From Xenopus tropicalis (Eukaryota > Chordata > Amphibia > Anura > Pipidae), in contig NC_030680.2 in NCBI RefSeq assembly GCF_000004195.4, forward strand, positions 3,600,460 to 3,664,459: a stretch of 64,000 nt of DNA. The letters are read 5' to 3'. This document shows, piece by piece, positions 12,661 through 26,214 of this stretch; positions within the stretch are counted from its first letter, which is position 1, and each line of letters starts with the position of its first letter. Under the pieces are notes generated by a model. That model did not search any database. It was not told where the DNA came from and saw only the letters and a program-made list of their open reading frames with translations. Made by a program: the position numbers and the translations under genes.

Positions 12661-13545
12661 ATCTGTAAGCTTCCATCAGAGCATTCTAGTCCCACCCACT
12701 GCTTGAGTCACAGACTCCCTGCCCCTCCCCCTGTAAGCTGCCATCATAGTGTCCTAGTCCCACCCACTGCTTGAGTCACAGACTCCCTGCCCCTCCCCCT
12801 GTAAGCTGCCATCATAGTGTCCTAGTCCCACCCACTGCTTGAGTCACAGACTCCCTGCCCCTCCCCCTGTAAGCTGCCATCATAGTGTCCTAGTCCCACC
12901 CACTGCTTGAGTTACAGACTCCCTGCCCCTCCCCCTGTAAGCTTCCATCAGAGTGTTCTAGTCCCACCCACTGCTTGAGTTACAGACTCCCTGCCCCTCC
13001 CCCTGTAAGCTGCTATCATAGTGTCCTAGTCCCACCCACTGCTTGAGTTACAGACTCCCTGCCCCTCCCCCTGTAAGCTGCCATCATAGTGTCCTAGTCC
13101 CACCCACTGCTTGAGTCACAGACTCCCTGCCCCTCCCCCTGTAAGCTGCCATCAGAGTGTCCTAGTCCCACCCACTGCTTGAGTCACAGACTCCCTGCCC
13201 CTCCCCCTGTAAACTGCCATCATAGTGTTCTAGTCACACTCACTGCTTGAGTCACAGACTCCCTGCCCCTCCCCCTGTAAGCTGCCATCAGAGTGTTCTA
13301 GTCACACCCACTGCTTGAGTCACAGACTCCCTGCCCCTCCCCCTGTAAACTGCCATCATAGTGTTCTAGTCCCACCCACTGCTTGAGTTACAGACTCCCT
13401 GCCCCTCCCCCTGTAAGCTGCCATCAGAGTGTTCTAGTCCCACCCACTGCTTGAGTCACAGACTCCCTGCCCCTCCCACTGTAAGCTTCCATCACTTGTG
13501 TTTTAGTCCCACCCACTGCTTGGGTGACACCCTACCTACCCCTAT
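12661..13545 (+). repeat. Array D1: 68-bp minisatellite
   Basis: About 13 copies of a unit containing CCCACCCACTGCTTGAGTCA and GACTCCCTGCCCCTCCCCCT, period 68. The last copies are degenerate. The inverted counterpart lies at 34831-37040. Confidence 0.97.
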
Positions 13546-14506
13546 GAGCTGTCATCAGAGCTATAGAAATGGTTATTATAGAGCAGTACTCACCGGCATG
13601 CAGTTTCTCAGAAATATTATATAATTTATTGTTCCTTATCACCAAGCCTAACAAAGGCTGCAGCTTAGGGAACAGAGGGGTTTGTTTATACAGAGCTCAT
13701 TATCTCCAGGGGAGATCAGAAACTACAAAGTGGCTATCCATTAGTGCTCCATACTGTATAGATAATTAACCAATGTAACAACCACATCGGGACCCCCCCC
13801 TATCCCACTACCCCCCCCCCCCATTATATTCAGAGCAATAGTAAAAAACCTACTCAGTAATTTCTTTAATAGTAACATCCTGATGTTAAACTGAAACTCC
13901 CAGCATTCTCGAAAAGCTTTCAGAGGCCGGGAGTTAGAGTATAGCAACAGTTGCTAAGCAGAACATAGTTGGGAATTATAGTTCAGTACCAGGGCCAAAC
14001 ATTGCCCCCCCCGGGTTTCTTTGTGGATTAGGACAGAAGCCAATCATTTCCCTTTCTATTCCCCGACGTCCCCTTAGAATAAAACGATCCAATATTCCCT
14101 GCAATGTAATTAAGCAGCGAGACCCCTATAAATGCCCCCCCCCCGGCCCAAATTGTTCTGCATCAGCGCAATGTAACGAGGTGGGTAAGGAGCCCCCGTC
14201 CTGCGCCGCTGCGATAAGCCGCAAATGCGCTCTGGCTCTTTAATAGATTGCCAAAAATACTGCATTTTGTCTGAAAATTATTCACCGAGCGTCGGCGTAA
14301 ATATCGCGCCAAATCCCCCCCCCCGCAATTAGTAGTTAATTCTGAGTATCTCCAAATTGCAGGATCCGCCGCCACTTTGTGGTTTGGAGAAAAAGCAAAA
14401 AATGAAAAAGAATTAAGTTTCCTTTTATGTCACAAAGTGAAATGATCCATTTTCCTCTGTCAGAGCGACTCCTGCACTTTGTATCTGTGTCTGAAGTCGC
14501 ATTGTG
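13546..14506. promoter_or_regulatory. Unique segment; right part a candidate conserved element
   Basis: 13546-14000 holds C-rich runs (13793-13822) and nothing recognisable. 14030-14480 is CpG-containing, AT-rich and non-repetitive, with TTAATTCTG and ATTAAG-like cores. No gene was seen. Confidence 0.3.
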
Positions 14507-16626
14507 AGTGACTGTTACCCCAATGTTTCTATATATCTGTAACCTTGTTATGGGCTAAGGGGGCCCAGCCTGAAGGCCAGTTAGGGGGGGATTTGGGGTG
14601 AGTGCTTATTTGTGCCCTGGGTACCCCTGGAACTATAGCAGGGTGACTGTTACCCCAATGTTTCTATATATCTGTAACCTTGTTATGGGCTAAGGGGGCC
14701 CAGCCTGAAGGCCAGTTAGGGGGGGATTTGGGGTGAGTGCTTATTTGTGCCCTGGGTACCCCTGGAACTATAGCGGGGTGACTGTTACCCCAATGTTTCT
14801 ATATATCTGTAACCTTGTTATGGGCTAAGGGGGCCCAGCCTGAAGGCCAGTTAGGGGGGATTTGGGGTGAGTGCTTATTTGTGCCCTGGGTACCCCTGGA
14901 ACTATAGCGGGGTGACTGTTACCCAATGTTTCTATATATCTGTAACCTTGTTATGGGCTAAGGGGGCCCCAGCCTGAAGGCCAGTTAGGGGGGGATTTGG
15001 GGTGAGTGCTTATTTGTGCCCTGGGTACCCCTGGAAACTATAGCGGGGTGACTGTTAACCCAATGTTTCTATATATCTGTAACCTTGTTATGGGCTAAGG
15101 GGGCCCAGCCTGAAGGCCAGTTAGGGGGGGATTTGGGGTGAGTGCTTATTTGTGCCCTGGGTACCCCTGGAACTATAGCGGGGTGACTGTTACCCCAATG
15201 TTTCTATATATCTTGTAACCTTGTTATGGGCTAAGGGGGCCCAGCCTGAAGGCCAGTTAGGGGGGGATTTGGGGTGAGTGCTTATTTGTGCCCTGGGTAC
15301 CCCTGGAACTATAGCAGGGTGACTGTTACCCCAATGTTTCTATATATCTGTAACCTTGTTATGGGCTAAGGGGGCCCAGCCTGAAGGCCAGTTAGGGGGG
15401 ATTTGGGGTGAGTGCTTATTTGTGCCCTGGGTACCCCTGGAACTATAGCGGGGTGACTGTTACCCCAATGTTTCTATATATCTGTAACCTTGTTATGGCT
15501 AAGGGGGCCCAGCCTGAAGGCCAGTTAGGGGGGGATTTGGGGTGAGTGCTTATTTGTGCCCTGGGTACCCCTGGAACTATAGCAGGGGTGACTGTTACCC
15601 CAATGTTTCTATATATCTGTAACCTTGTTATGGGCTAAGGGGGCCCAGCCTGAAGGCCAGTTAGGGGGGGATTTGGGGTGAGTGCTTATTTGTGCCCTGG
15701 GTACCCCTGGAACTATAGCGGGGTGACTGTTACCCCAATGTTTCTATATATCTGTAACCTTGTTATGGGCTAAGGGGGCCCAGCCTGAAGGCCAGTTAGG
15801 GGGGATTTGGGGTGAGTGCTTATTTGTGCCCTGGGTACCCCTGGAACTATAGCGGGGTGACTGTTACCCCCAATGTTTCTATATATCTGTAACCTTGTTA
15901 TGGGCTAAGGGGCCCAGCCTGAAGGCCAGTTAGGGGGGGATTTGGGGTGAGTGCTTATTTGTGCCCTGGGGTACCCCTGGAACTATAGCGGGGTGACTGT
16001 TACCCCAATGTTTCTATATATCTGTAACCTTGTTATGGGCTAAGGGGGCCCAGCCTGAAGGCCAGTTAGGGGGGGATTTGGGGTGAGTGCTTATTTGTGC
16101 CCTGGGTACCCCTGGAACTATAGCGGGGTGACTGTTACCCCAATGTTTCTATATATCTGTAACCTTGTTATGGGCTAAGGGGGCCCAGCCTGAAGGCCAG
16201 TTAGGGGGGGATTTGGGGTGAGTACTTATTTGTGCCCTGGGTACCCCTGGAACTATAGCGGGGTGACTGTTACCCCAATGTTTCTATATATCTGTAACCC
16301 TGTTATGGGCTAAGGGGGCCCAGCCTGAAGGCCAGTTAGGGGGGATTTGGGGTGAGTGCTTATTTGTGCCCTGGGTACCCCTGGAACTATAGCGGGGTGA
16401 CTGTTACCCCAATGTTCTATATATCTGTAACCTTGTTATGGGCTAAGGGGGCCCAGCCTGAAGGCCAGTTAGGGGGGGATTGGGGTGAGTGCTTATTTGT
16501 GCCCTGGGTACCCCTGGAACTATAGCGGGGTGACTGTTACCCCAATGTTTCTATATATCTGTAACCTTGTTATGGGCTAAGGGGGCCCAGCCTGAAGGCC
16601 AGTTAGGGGGGGATTTGGGGTGAGTG
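14507..16626 (+). repeat. Array E: ~134-bp minisatellite
   Basis: About 15.8 copies of a unit with GTGACTGTTACCCCAATG, TAAGGGGGCCCAGCCTG and GTGCCCTGGGTACCCC. Unit starts at 14641, 14776 and 14910 give a period of 134-135. Indels are mostly in G runs. This family occurs once in the window. Confidence 0.97.
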
Positions 16627-17255
16627 TGTATTTGTCCCTTTATATATCCCAATGGGAACGTTAGCGCCCCGCTCCGCGTTATATTTATATAAATGTATGT
16701 ATATTGCGCAGCGATAGTCGCCACAATAACAAGTCATCAGTGAATTTATTAGGGGGGGGACAGGATCAGCCAATGGAAATGAATCTTCTGACGCTTTGGC
16801 GCTTTGGATCGGGGCCGACACACGGGACACAATGGCGCAGGAAAGTGCATATCAATTACACTAAACGCTCCAGAATTTCCCCCTTCGCCGTGGGAGTCGC
16901 TGCCGGAGAGCGATAGTCGCCCCTCATTGTTCCCCGCGCATCTGCCGCGCCGATAAGAGCCGAGTGTTCCCCGGAGATAATGGCGCAGCCCGGACGGGAG
17001 AACGTTCCTTGGGTTCCCGAGCAGCTTCTCTCCAACCCACTGACCCCAATTGAATATTAATTAGCTAATTAACAGATTTATTGTTTCCCATCATTTCTGG
17101 CTTCTCCCCCCCCCCCCCCCCCCTCGCTCTATAATTGAATCTCAGCCGCTGCCAGGGAAAGGGAATAAGAGGATTGGGGGGGGGGGGGCTCTGTCTGGAT
17201 TTATCTATTGTCACTTTGTAGCACTTGGTTAAAGGTCACAATATCCCACATACAG
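16627..17255. promoter_or_regulatory. Candidate conserved non-coding island
   Basis: Unique, CpG-containing sequence with ATTAATTAGCTAATTAAC at 17056-17073, C18 at 17106-17123 and a G run at 17177-17188. No gene was recognised. Regulatory role is inferred from motif content. Confidence 0.35.
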
Positions 17256-18812
17256 CAATTCAGCAGGAACAGCCCCCTAAGTTTGCCCATAGCCTGTACA
17301 GAGAGATACCATAAAACTATGGCACATAGGGATTCCCCTGTACTAAGCACAATTCAGCAGGAACAGCCCCCTAACTTTGCCCATAGCCTGTACAGAGAGA
17401 TACCATAAAACTATGGCACATAGGGATTCCCCTGTACTAAGCACAATTCAGCAGGAACAGCCCCCTAAGTTTGCTCATAGCCTGTACAGAGAGATACCAT
17501 AAAACTATGGCACATAGGGATTCCCCTGTACTAAGCACAATTCAGCAGGAACAGCCCCCTAAGTTTGCCCATAGCCTGTACAGAGAGATACCATAAAACT
17601 ATGGCACATAGGGATTCCCCTGTACTAAGCACAATTCAGCAGGAACAGCCCCCTAAGTTTGCCCATAGCCTGTACAGAGAGATACCATAAAACTATGGCA
17701 CATAGGGATTCCCCTGTACTAAGCACAATTCAGCAGGAACAGCCCCCTAAGTTTGCCCATAGCCTGTACAGAGAGATACCATAAAACTATGGCACATAGG
17801 GATTCCCCTGTACTAAGCACAATTCAGCAGGAACAGCCCCCTAAGTTTGCCCATAGCCTGTACAGAGAGATACCATAAAACTATGGCACATAGGGGTTCC
17901 CCTGTACTAAGCACAATTCAGCAGGAACAGCCCCCTAAGTTTGCTCATAGCCTGTACAGAGAGATACCATAAAACTATGGCACATAGGGATTCCCCTGTA
18001 CTAAGCACAATTCAGCAGGAACAGCCCCCTAAGTTTGCCCATAGCCTGTACAGAGAGATACCATAAAACTATGGCACATAGGGATTCCCCTGTACTAAGC
18101 ACAATTCAGCAGGAACAGCCCCCTAACTTTGCCCATAGCCTGTACAGAGAGATACCATAAAACTATGGCACATAGGGATTCCCCTGTACTAAGCACAATT
18201 CAGCAGGAACAGCCCCCTAAGTTTGCTCATAGCCTGTACAGAGAGATACCATAAAACTATGGCACATAGGGATTCCCCCTGTACTAAGCACAATTCAGCA
18301 GGAACAGCCCCCTAAGTTTGCCCATAGCCTGTACAGAGAGATACCATAAAACTATGGCACATAGGGATTCCCCTGTACTAAGCACAATTCAGCAGGAACA
18401 GCCCCCTAAGTTTGCCCATAGCCTGTACAGAGAGATACCATAAAACTATGGCACATAGGGATTCCCCTGTACTAAGCACAATTCAGCAGGAACAGCCCCC
18501 TAAGTTTGCCCATAGCCTGTACAGAGAGATACCATAAAACTATGGCACATAGGGATTCCCCTGTACTAAGCACAATTCAGCAGGAACAGCCCCCTAAGTT
18601 TGCCCATAGCCTGTACAGAGAGATACCATAAAACTATGGCACATAGGGGTTCCCCTGTACTAAGCACAATTCAGCAGGAACAGCCCCCTAAGTTTGCTCA
18701 TAGCCTGTACAGAGAGATACCATAAAACTATGGCACATAGGGATTCCCCTGTACTAAGCACAATTCAGCAGGAACAGCCCCCTAAGTTTGCCCATAGCCT
18801 GTACAGAGAGAT
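17256..18812 (+). repeat. Array B1: 94-bp minisatellite
   Basis: About 16.6 copies. CAGCAGGAACAGCCCC starts at 17261, 17355 and 17449, so the period is 94. Variant patterns (GCTCATAG, GGGGTTCC) recur at intervals, suggesting block duplication. Inverted arrays lie at 3458 and 26398. Confidence 0.98.
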
Positions 18813-19850
18813 AGCACCACAATGTCATTTGCCGCCTCCTTTGGGGGATAATCAGGTTTGACGCTGATGTTATAAAATATTTAGTTATAGAAAGCAACAA
18901 AAAGGTCACATTTCTCCTGGTGTAAATAACGTTTTTTTGCTGCCCCGCCCCCCTCTAAAAAAAACGAGGTGCCGCTGCATGGGTGCTGGGTCATGATGTG
19001 CAACAAATACATGAGATTGGGAGTCACGATATAAAAAAAGCTTTTAATGGCGCTGAATAAAAGATGGCGGCAGGGGCGGAGCCACCAACCCACCGGCACA
19101 AATGCGGAGTTTTATTTTCAAACAAAATGGATAAAGTTTGGTGACCCTTTGTGGCTTCCGTGGCCCGTTGCCGGGGGCCCGTTGCCGGGGGCAGCAAATA
19201 ACAGATTTTACCTTCATCCTAATGCGTCTGCCTGCGCCGCCCGCGGCTTTTATCCGAAGATTTTGACCTTCTCTCCCACCGTAATTATGATCATTTTGTA
19301 AAGTAACGATTTAAATAACTTTCCCTTTATTAAAGAGTTTTTTTTTTTTATTCCCGCCCGCCCCCACCCCCCCCCACCCCCCCCACTTCTGTTTCTGAAA
19401 GGCGGAAAAACAAAATGCCTGATTGAGGTCACGATGACATCCATTAGCCGCCATAAGCCGAGTGGAATTCAAGGCTGTTCCATTATCAAGGTTCGGGGTT
19501 TTTTTTCGTCGTTGGGATTTATTCTTTTTTTAATTTTTTTTCCCTTTTTTTCCTCCCCCCGACGCGGCCTCTCCACTCAAGGCTGTTTACGATAATTACA
19601 TTTTTATATTTGCGCAGCACAAAGACTTATTCAGAACGTTTCAATGCCAACACTTTTTTTTTTTAATGTAGTGGACCATTTAGTTCCCACAATACCGGCG
19701 CCAATCTCCCGGAGAATTTAGCCGCTTTCTCGCTGTATTCGCGGGGATTTGGCGCCGGCACAATACACTAAATAGTAATCATTTTGCCCTATTATGTTGC
19801 TATGCACGGAGCTCGGGGCGCCGGGTAAAGCTAATCTGATACGTTACTGG
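18813..19850. promoter_or_regulatory. Candidate conserved non-coding island (longest in the left half)
   Basis: About 1 kb of unique sequence with CpG islets (19170-19260), TAATTATGATCATTTTG near 19281, GATAATTACATT near 19591 and repeated CCGGCGCC-like patches. No coding frame is supported. It may hold one or more regulatory elements (inference). Confidence 0.4.
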
Positions 19851-22440
19851 GCTTCTTTACCTGGAGAGTTTGTTTCTTTTCATGGGATAAAGGATTTGAA
19901 ACGTTGTACAAGGGGCAGAGTCTGGTAATTAGACCGGAGCTGGAGACTTGAGGGTTAAGTTTGATATCTGAACGTTCCTCCTGGAAAGGAATGGGTTCAG
20001 CTCTGGTCTCTAAACTGAGAGTTGAGGTTGAGAAGAGCAACCCATGAGCTGAGCATTGACGTAGCACCTTGTGAAAAGGCGTTGGGAGTTTAGCTGATAA
20101 AGAGATGAGAACTGGGGGTTGGAGTTGGTTCTTGGTCTTGAAAGTAGATTTACAGATGTTCTAGAGGAGCAAAACTTGATTCTGGATAATGAGAGTTGAG
20201 GCTGGAGATCTTGGTTTATATCTGAAAGCTAGTCCTGGAAAGGAATGGGTTCAGCTCTGGTCTCTAAACTGAGAGTTGAGGTTGAGAAGAGCAACCAAAG
20301 AGGTGAGCATTGACGTAGCACCATGTGAAAAGGCGTTGGGAGTTTAGCTGATAAAGAGATGAGAACTGGGGGTTGGAGTTGGTTCTTGGTCTTGAAAGTA
20401 GATTTACAGATGTTCTAGAGGAGCAAAACTTGATTCTGGATAATGAGAGTTGAGGCTGGAGATCTTGGTTTATATCTGAAAGCTAGTCCTGGAAAGGAAT
20501 GGGTTCAGCTCTGGTCTCTAAACTGAGAGTTGAGGTTGAGAAGAGCAACCAAAGAGGTGAGCATTGACGTAGCACCATGTGAAAAGGCGTTGGGGGTTTA
20601 GCTGATAAAGAGATGAGAACTGGGGGTTGAAGTTGGGTCTTGGTCTTGCAAGTAGATTTATAGAAGTTCTAGAAGAGCAAAACTTGATTCTGGATAATGA
20701 GAGTTGAGGCTGGAGATTTTGGTTTGTATCTGAAAGTTCCTCCTGGAAAGGAATGGGTTCAGCTCTGGTCTCTAAACTGAGAGTTGAGGTTGAGAAGAGC
20801 AACCAAAGAGGTGAGCATTGACGTAGCACCATGTGAAAAGGCGTTGGGGGTTAGCTGATAAAGAGATGAGAACTGGGGGTTGAAGTTGGGTCTTGGTCTT
20901 GCAAGTAGATTTATAGAAGTTCTAGAAGAGCAAAACTTGATTCTGGATAATGAGAGTTGAGGCTGGAGATTTTGGTTTGTATCTGAAAGTTCCTCCTGGA
21001 AAGGAATGGGTTCAGCTCTGGTCTCTAAACTGAGAGTTGAGGTTGAGAAGAGCAACCAAAGAGGTGAGCATTGACGTAGCACCTTGTGAAAAGGCGTTGG
21101 GGGTTTAGCTGATAAAGAGATGAGAACTGGGGGTTGAAGTTGGGTCTTGGTCTTGCAAGTAGATTTATAGAAGTTCTAGAGGAGCAAAACTTGATTCTGG
21201 ATAATGAGAGTTGAGGCTGGAGATTTTGGTTTGTATCTGAAAGTTCCTCCTGGAAAGGAATGGTTTCAGCTCTGGTCTCTAAACTGAGAGTTGAGGTTGA
21301 GAAGAGCAACCCAAGAGCTGAGTAGGTGGAGCATTTATGTAGCACCTTGTGAAAAGGCGTTGGGAGTTTAGCTGATAAAGAGATGAGAACCGGGGGTTGG
21401 AGTTGGTTCTTGGTCTTCAAAGTAGATTTATAGACGTTCTAGAGGAGCAAAACTTGATTCTGGAAGAAGAGAAATCCAAGAGCCGAGCATTTACATAGCA
21501 CCTTATGAAAAGGAGTTGGGGGTTTATCTGATAAAGAGATGAGAACCGGGGGTTGGAGTTGGATCTTGGTCTTACAAGTAGATTTATAGAAGTTCTATAA
21601 GAGCAAAACTTGATTCTGGATAATGAGAATTGAGGCTGGAGATCTTGGTTTGTATCTGAAAGTTCCTCCTGGAAAGGAATAGGTTCAGCTCTGGTCTCTA
21701 AACTGAGAGTTGAGGATGAGAAGAGCAACCCAAGAGGTGAGCATTGGCGTAGCACCTTGTGAAAAGGAGTTGGGGGTTTAACTGATAAAGAGATGAGAAC
21801 TGGGGGTTGGAGTTGGTTCTTGGTCTTGAAAGTAGATTTATAGAAGTTCTATAAGTTCTGGATAATGAGAGTTGAGGCTGGAGATCTTGGTTGGCTGAAC
21901 ATTATCTGCCCATATCTGAATTGTGACCTGAGCTTGAGAACCTGATAGCTGAGAGTTGAACCTGAGAATGGTGGAGCCAAGAGGTGGCTTCCTATGAGGG
22001 GAGAAGACATCTGACCTTGTGAGAAGGAGCAAAGTTCTTAGTAGATACAAGAAAGTTTCAGAGTTGATTCTTGGCCTTGAAAGTAAATTGAATGATGAAC
22101 CAGAAAAGCAAAACTTGATTGTGAATAATAAGTTGAGTTGAGGCTGGAGATGTTTGTTCACTTTGAGCTGAACATGAATGAGCTGAGATCTGCCCACTGA
22201 ATTGTGAGCTGAGCTTAAAAAAACCTGATAGCTGAGAGTTGAACCTGAGAATGGTGGAGCCGAGAGGTGGGTTTCTCTGACCTTGTGAGAAGGAGCCAGG
22301 TTCTAAGTTGATACGGAGGAGTTGAAAACTGAGTTTTAGAGTTGACTTTTTGGTCTTGAAAGTAGATTAAGCAAAGTTCCAGAAAAGCAAAAGTTGATTC
22401 TGGACAATAAGTTGAGTTGAGGCTGGAGATGTTTGTTGCT
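19851..22440 (+). repeat. Array G: ~254-bp repeat decaying rightwards
   Basis: About 10 copies with phase points (GTTGGGAGTTT/GTTGGGGGTTT) at 20081, 20335, 20589, 20843 and 21096. The first 6 copies are close to one another. From ~21430 copies are truncated and diverged. Minus-strand frames of 100-130 codons across it are repeat artefacts. Confidence 0.95.
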
Positions 22441-22607
22441 GAGTAGAGAACTTGAGACTTGGGGAATGGGGGCCTGGATATGTGTATGTAAGTTATATCT
22501 TGATATTGATGGTTATGGTTGAGGATCTTGGTTGGTCCCCACTAGACATGTCCTACATCTCTTTCCCAATGATTCATTATGGATTAATATGTAGTTGCCC
22601 CTCCCTT

Positions 22608-23290
22608 TGCTGCTATAACTGCCCCTCTCCTTCTGGGAAGGTTCCCACTAGATGTTGGGACAGTGTTGCTGGGAGTTGCTCCCATTCAGCCACAAGGGCA
22701 TTAGTGAGGTTGGGCAGTGATGTTGGGGATCAGGCTCACAGTCGGGGTTCCATCCCACAGGGGGTCAGTTGGGTTGCCCAACCCTACCTGCTATAACTGC
22801 CCCTGCCCTTCTGGGAAGGTTCCCACTAGATGTTGGGACAGTGTTGCTGGGAGTTGCTCCCATTCAGCCACAAGGGCAATAGTGAGGTTGGGCAGTGATG
22901 TTGGGGATCAGGCTCACAGTCGGGGTTCCATCCCACAGGGGTTCAGTTGGGTTGCCCAACCCTACCTGCTATAACTGCCCCTGCCCTTCTGGGAAGGTTC
23001 CCACTAGATGTTGGGACAGTGTTGCTGGGAGTTGCTCCCATTCAGCCACAAGGGCATTAGTGAGGTTGGGCAGTGATGTTGGGGATCAGGCTCACAGTCT
23101 GGGTTCCAGTTCACAGTTGGGGTTCCTACTGGGTTGGGGTCAGGGCTCTGTGCAGTCAGGTTCTTCCCATCCCAGCAAACCCAATCTGTAGGACCTGGCT
23201 CTGTGCATTATTGTGCTGAAACAGGAAAGGGCCCCCCCAAATTTTTCCAACAAAGTAGGAAGCACAGAATTATCCAGTTCCAGTAAATTA
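22608..23290 (-). mobile_element. DNA-transposon-like element with 178-bp internal tandem copies
   Basis: CTATAACTGCCCCT recurs at a 178-bp spacing (2.8 copies). The single-copy tail includes GGGCTCTGTGCAGTCAGG, GCTGAAACAGGAAAGGGCC and AAAGTAGGAAGCACAGAATT. I recall this tail as a non-autonomous DNA element spread through fish and frog genomes. The identification is from memory and the strand is nominal. Confidence 0.5.
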
Positions 23291-23307
23291 AAGCCTATGC
23301 AGTGTTG

Positions 23308-23364
23308 ATAGGTAGACTAATAGACATCGAGATAGATGATAGATAAATAGATAGACAGATAGAT

Positions 23365-23430
<66 letters not shown>

Positions 23431-23480
23431 TAGATGGTAGATAGATAGATAGATAGATGACAGATAGAGAGATAGATGAT

Positions 23481-23511
<31 letters not shown>

Positions 23512-23540
23512 GATGCATAGATAGATAGATAGATAGATGG

Positions 23541-23573
<33 letters not shown>

Positions 23574-23792
23574 GATGCATAGATAGATAGATAGATAGAC
23601 GACAGATAGAGAGATAGATGATGATAGATAGATAGATAGATAGATAGATAGTTAGATAGATAGATAGATAGATAGATAGATGGTAGATAGATAGATAGAT
23701 AGATAGATAGATGACAGATAGAGAGATAGATGATGATAGATAGATGACAGATAGATAGATAGATAGATACATAGATAGATAGATAGATAGAT
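23308..23792. repeat. Compound (GATA)n/(GACA)n microsatellite
   Basis: About 480 bp of GATA units with GACA blocks (23400-23430) and recurring GATGATAGATAGATGACAG-type interruptions. Minus-strand frames of 151 and 172 codons (IYLS repeats) are artefacts. Confidence 0.98.
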
Positions 23793-24257
23793 TGTAAATT
23801 TGTCATTTACGCCCCCAAAAACAGTTTCTAGTTAATTTCTTCATTCACAAAGTCATTATTCTCTGACTTAACAATATCCAATCGCCACTGGGATGGGGGG
23901 GCACTGGGGGGGCACGGGGGGGGCACGGGGGGGGCAGAAGGATGGAACAAAGCTCTTGTTCAAACAGCAATTGTTCAACAATTATCATTAATGAGAAGGA
24001 AAATGCAGAACATTTTAGCGCAGAAAATGACTCTTATGAATCATTCCCAGGTCTTACAGTTCCATGGAATTATTGGGGGGGGGGGGGTAGAATTAGGTCT
24101 CTTTGTCTCCCTTATGGGATAGAGAAACCTGCCAATCCCATGATTCCTAGCAGGTTCAACTGAAAGGAAAGAGATATTGGATTTTAATTGCATTTCAACC
24201 CCATTAACCTTAGGTTTGTACCTCATTGGTTAAATCACATTAATTATCCCTAAAGCC
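23793..24257. other. Unique segment with G-runs
   Basis: Holds a G-rich block (23894-23936) and G13 at 24075-24087. No gene was recognised. Confidence 0.5.
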
Positions 24258-26106
24258 CCCTAGGGGTTGGTAGCACTAGGTAGGTACCTAATATATAGGG
24301 ACAGAGACAGGGGAAAGTGTTGGAAGGGTTACTGCCTGCCCTGCTCTCATTTCCCTACAGAAATAGGGGTTGGTAGCACTAGGTAGGTACCTAATATATA
24401 GGGGCAGAGACAGGGGAAAGTGTTGGAAGGGTTACTGCCTGCTCTGCTCTCATTTCCCTACAGAAATAGGGGTTGGTAGCACTAGGTAGGTACCTAATAT
24501 ATAGGGGCAGAGACAGGGGAAAGTGTTGGAAGGGTTACTGCCTGCCCTGCTCTCATTTCCCTACAGAAATAGGGGTTGGTAGCACTAGGTAGGTACCTAA
24601 TATATAGGGGCAGAGACAGGGGAAAGTGTTGGAAGGGTTACTGCCTGCCCTGCTCTCATTTCCCTACAGAAATAGGGGTTGGTAGCACTAGGTAGGTACC
24701 TAATATATAGGGGCAGAGACAGGGGAAAGTGTTGGAAGGGTTACTGCCTGCCCTGCTCTCATTTCCCTACAGAAATAGGGGTTGGTAGCACTAGGTAGGT
24801 ACCTAATATATAGGGGCAGAGACAGGGGAAAGTGTTGGAAGGGTTACTGCCTGCCCTGCTCTCATTTCCCTACAGAAATAGGGGTTGGTAGCACTAGGTA
24901 GGTACCTAATATATAGGGGCAGAGACAGGGGAAAGTGTTGGAAGGGTTACTGCCTGCCCTGCTCTCATTTCCCTACAGAAATAGGGGTTGGTAGCACTAG
25001 GTAGGTACCTAATATATAGGGGCAGAGACAGGGGAAAGTGTTGGGAGGGTTACTGCCTGCCCTGCTCTCATTTCCCTACAGAAATAGGGGTTGGTAGCAC
25101 TAGGTAGGTACCTAATATATAGGGGCAGAGACAGGGGAAAGTGTTGGAAGGGTTACTGCCTGCCCTGCTCTCATTTTCCTACAGAAATAGGGGTTGGTAG
25201 CACTAGGTAGGTGCCTAATATATAGGGGCAGAGACAGGGGAAAGTGTTGGAATGGTTACTGCCTGCCCTGCTCTCATTTCCCTACAGAAATAGGGGTTGG
25301 TAGCACTAGGTAGGTACCTAATATATAGGGGCAGAGACAGGGGAAAGTGTTGGAATGGTTACTGCCTGCCCTGCTCTCATTTCCCTACAGAAATAGGGGT
25401 TGGTAGCACTAGGTAGGTACCTAATATATAGGGGCAGAGACAGGGGAAAGTGTTGGAAGGGTTACTGCCTGCCCTGCTCTCATTTTCCTACAGAAATAGG
25501 GGTTGGTAGCACTAGGTAGGTGCCTAATATATAGGGGCAGAGACAGGGGAAAGTGTTGGAATGGTTACTGCCTGCCCTGCTCTCATTTCCCTACAGAAAT
25601 AGGGGTTGGTAGCACTAGGTAGGTACCTAATATATAGGGGCAGAGACAGGGGAAAGTGTTGGAATGGTTACTGCCTGCCCTGCTCTCATTTCCCTACAGA
25701 AATAGGGGTTGGTAGCACTAGGTAGGTACCTAATATATAGGGGCAGAGACAGGGGAAAGTGTTGGAATGGTTACTGCCTGCTCTGCTCTCATTTCCCTAC
25801 AGAAATAGGGGTTGGTAGCACTAGGTAGGTACCTAATATATAGGGGCAGAGACAGGGGAAAGTGTTGGAATGGTTACTGCCTGCCCTGCTCTCATTTCCC
25901 TACAGAAATAGGGGTTGGTAGCACTAGGTAGGTACCTAATATATAGGGGCAGAGACAGGGGAAAGTGTTGGAAGGGTTACTGCCTGCCCTGCTCTTATTT
26001 CCCTACAGAAATAGGGGTTGGTAGCACTAGGTAGGTACCTAATATATAGGGGCAGAGACAGGGGAAAGTGTTGGAATGGTTACTGCCTGCCCTGCTCTCA
26101 TTTCCC
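24258..26106 (-). repeat. Array A3: 103-bp minisatellite, inverted
   Basis: About 18 copies of family A on the opposite strand to A1, A2 and A4. GGAATGG versus GGAAGGG and GTGCC versus GTACC variants recur in blocks (two near-identical ~309-bp segments begin near 25150 and 25460), showing multi-unit duplication. Confidence 0.98.
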
Positions 26107-26180
26107 TCTGCCCACTCTTGTCCTGTGTGTCTGGGAGATACACCCATGTATACGGGAACATGTCTGTCTCCTAATGTGAC

Positions 26181-26214
26181 TGCCCCTATATATTAGGTAC
26201 CTACCTAGTGCAAC
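26181..26214 (+). repeat. 34-bp solitary fragment of family A in forward orientation
   Basis: The text CTGCCCCTATATATTAGGTA and the following bases match a family A unit but lie about 75 bp past the inverted array A3 and in the opposite orientation. Unique sequence surrounds it. Confidence 0.9.

Noticed and set aside
23288..23806. 172-codon IYLS-repeat frame
   Set aside because: Translation of a GATA/GACA microsatellite.
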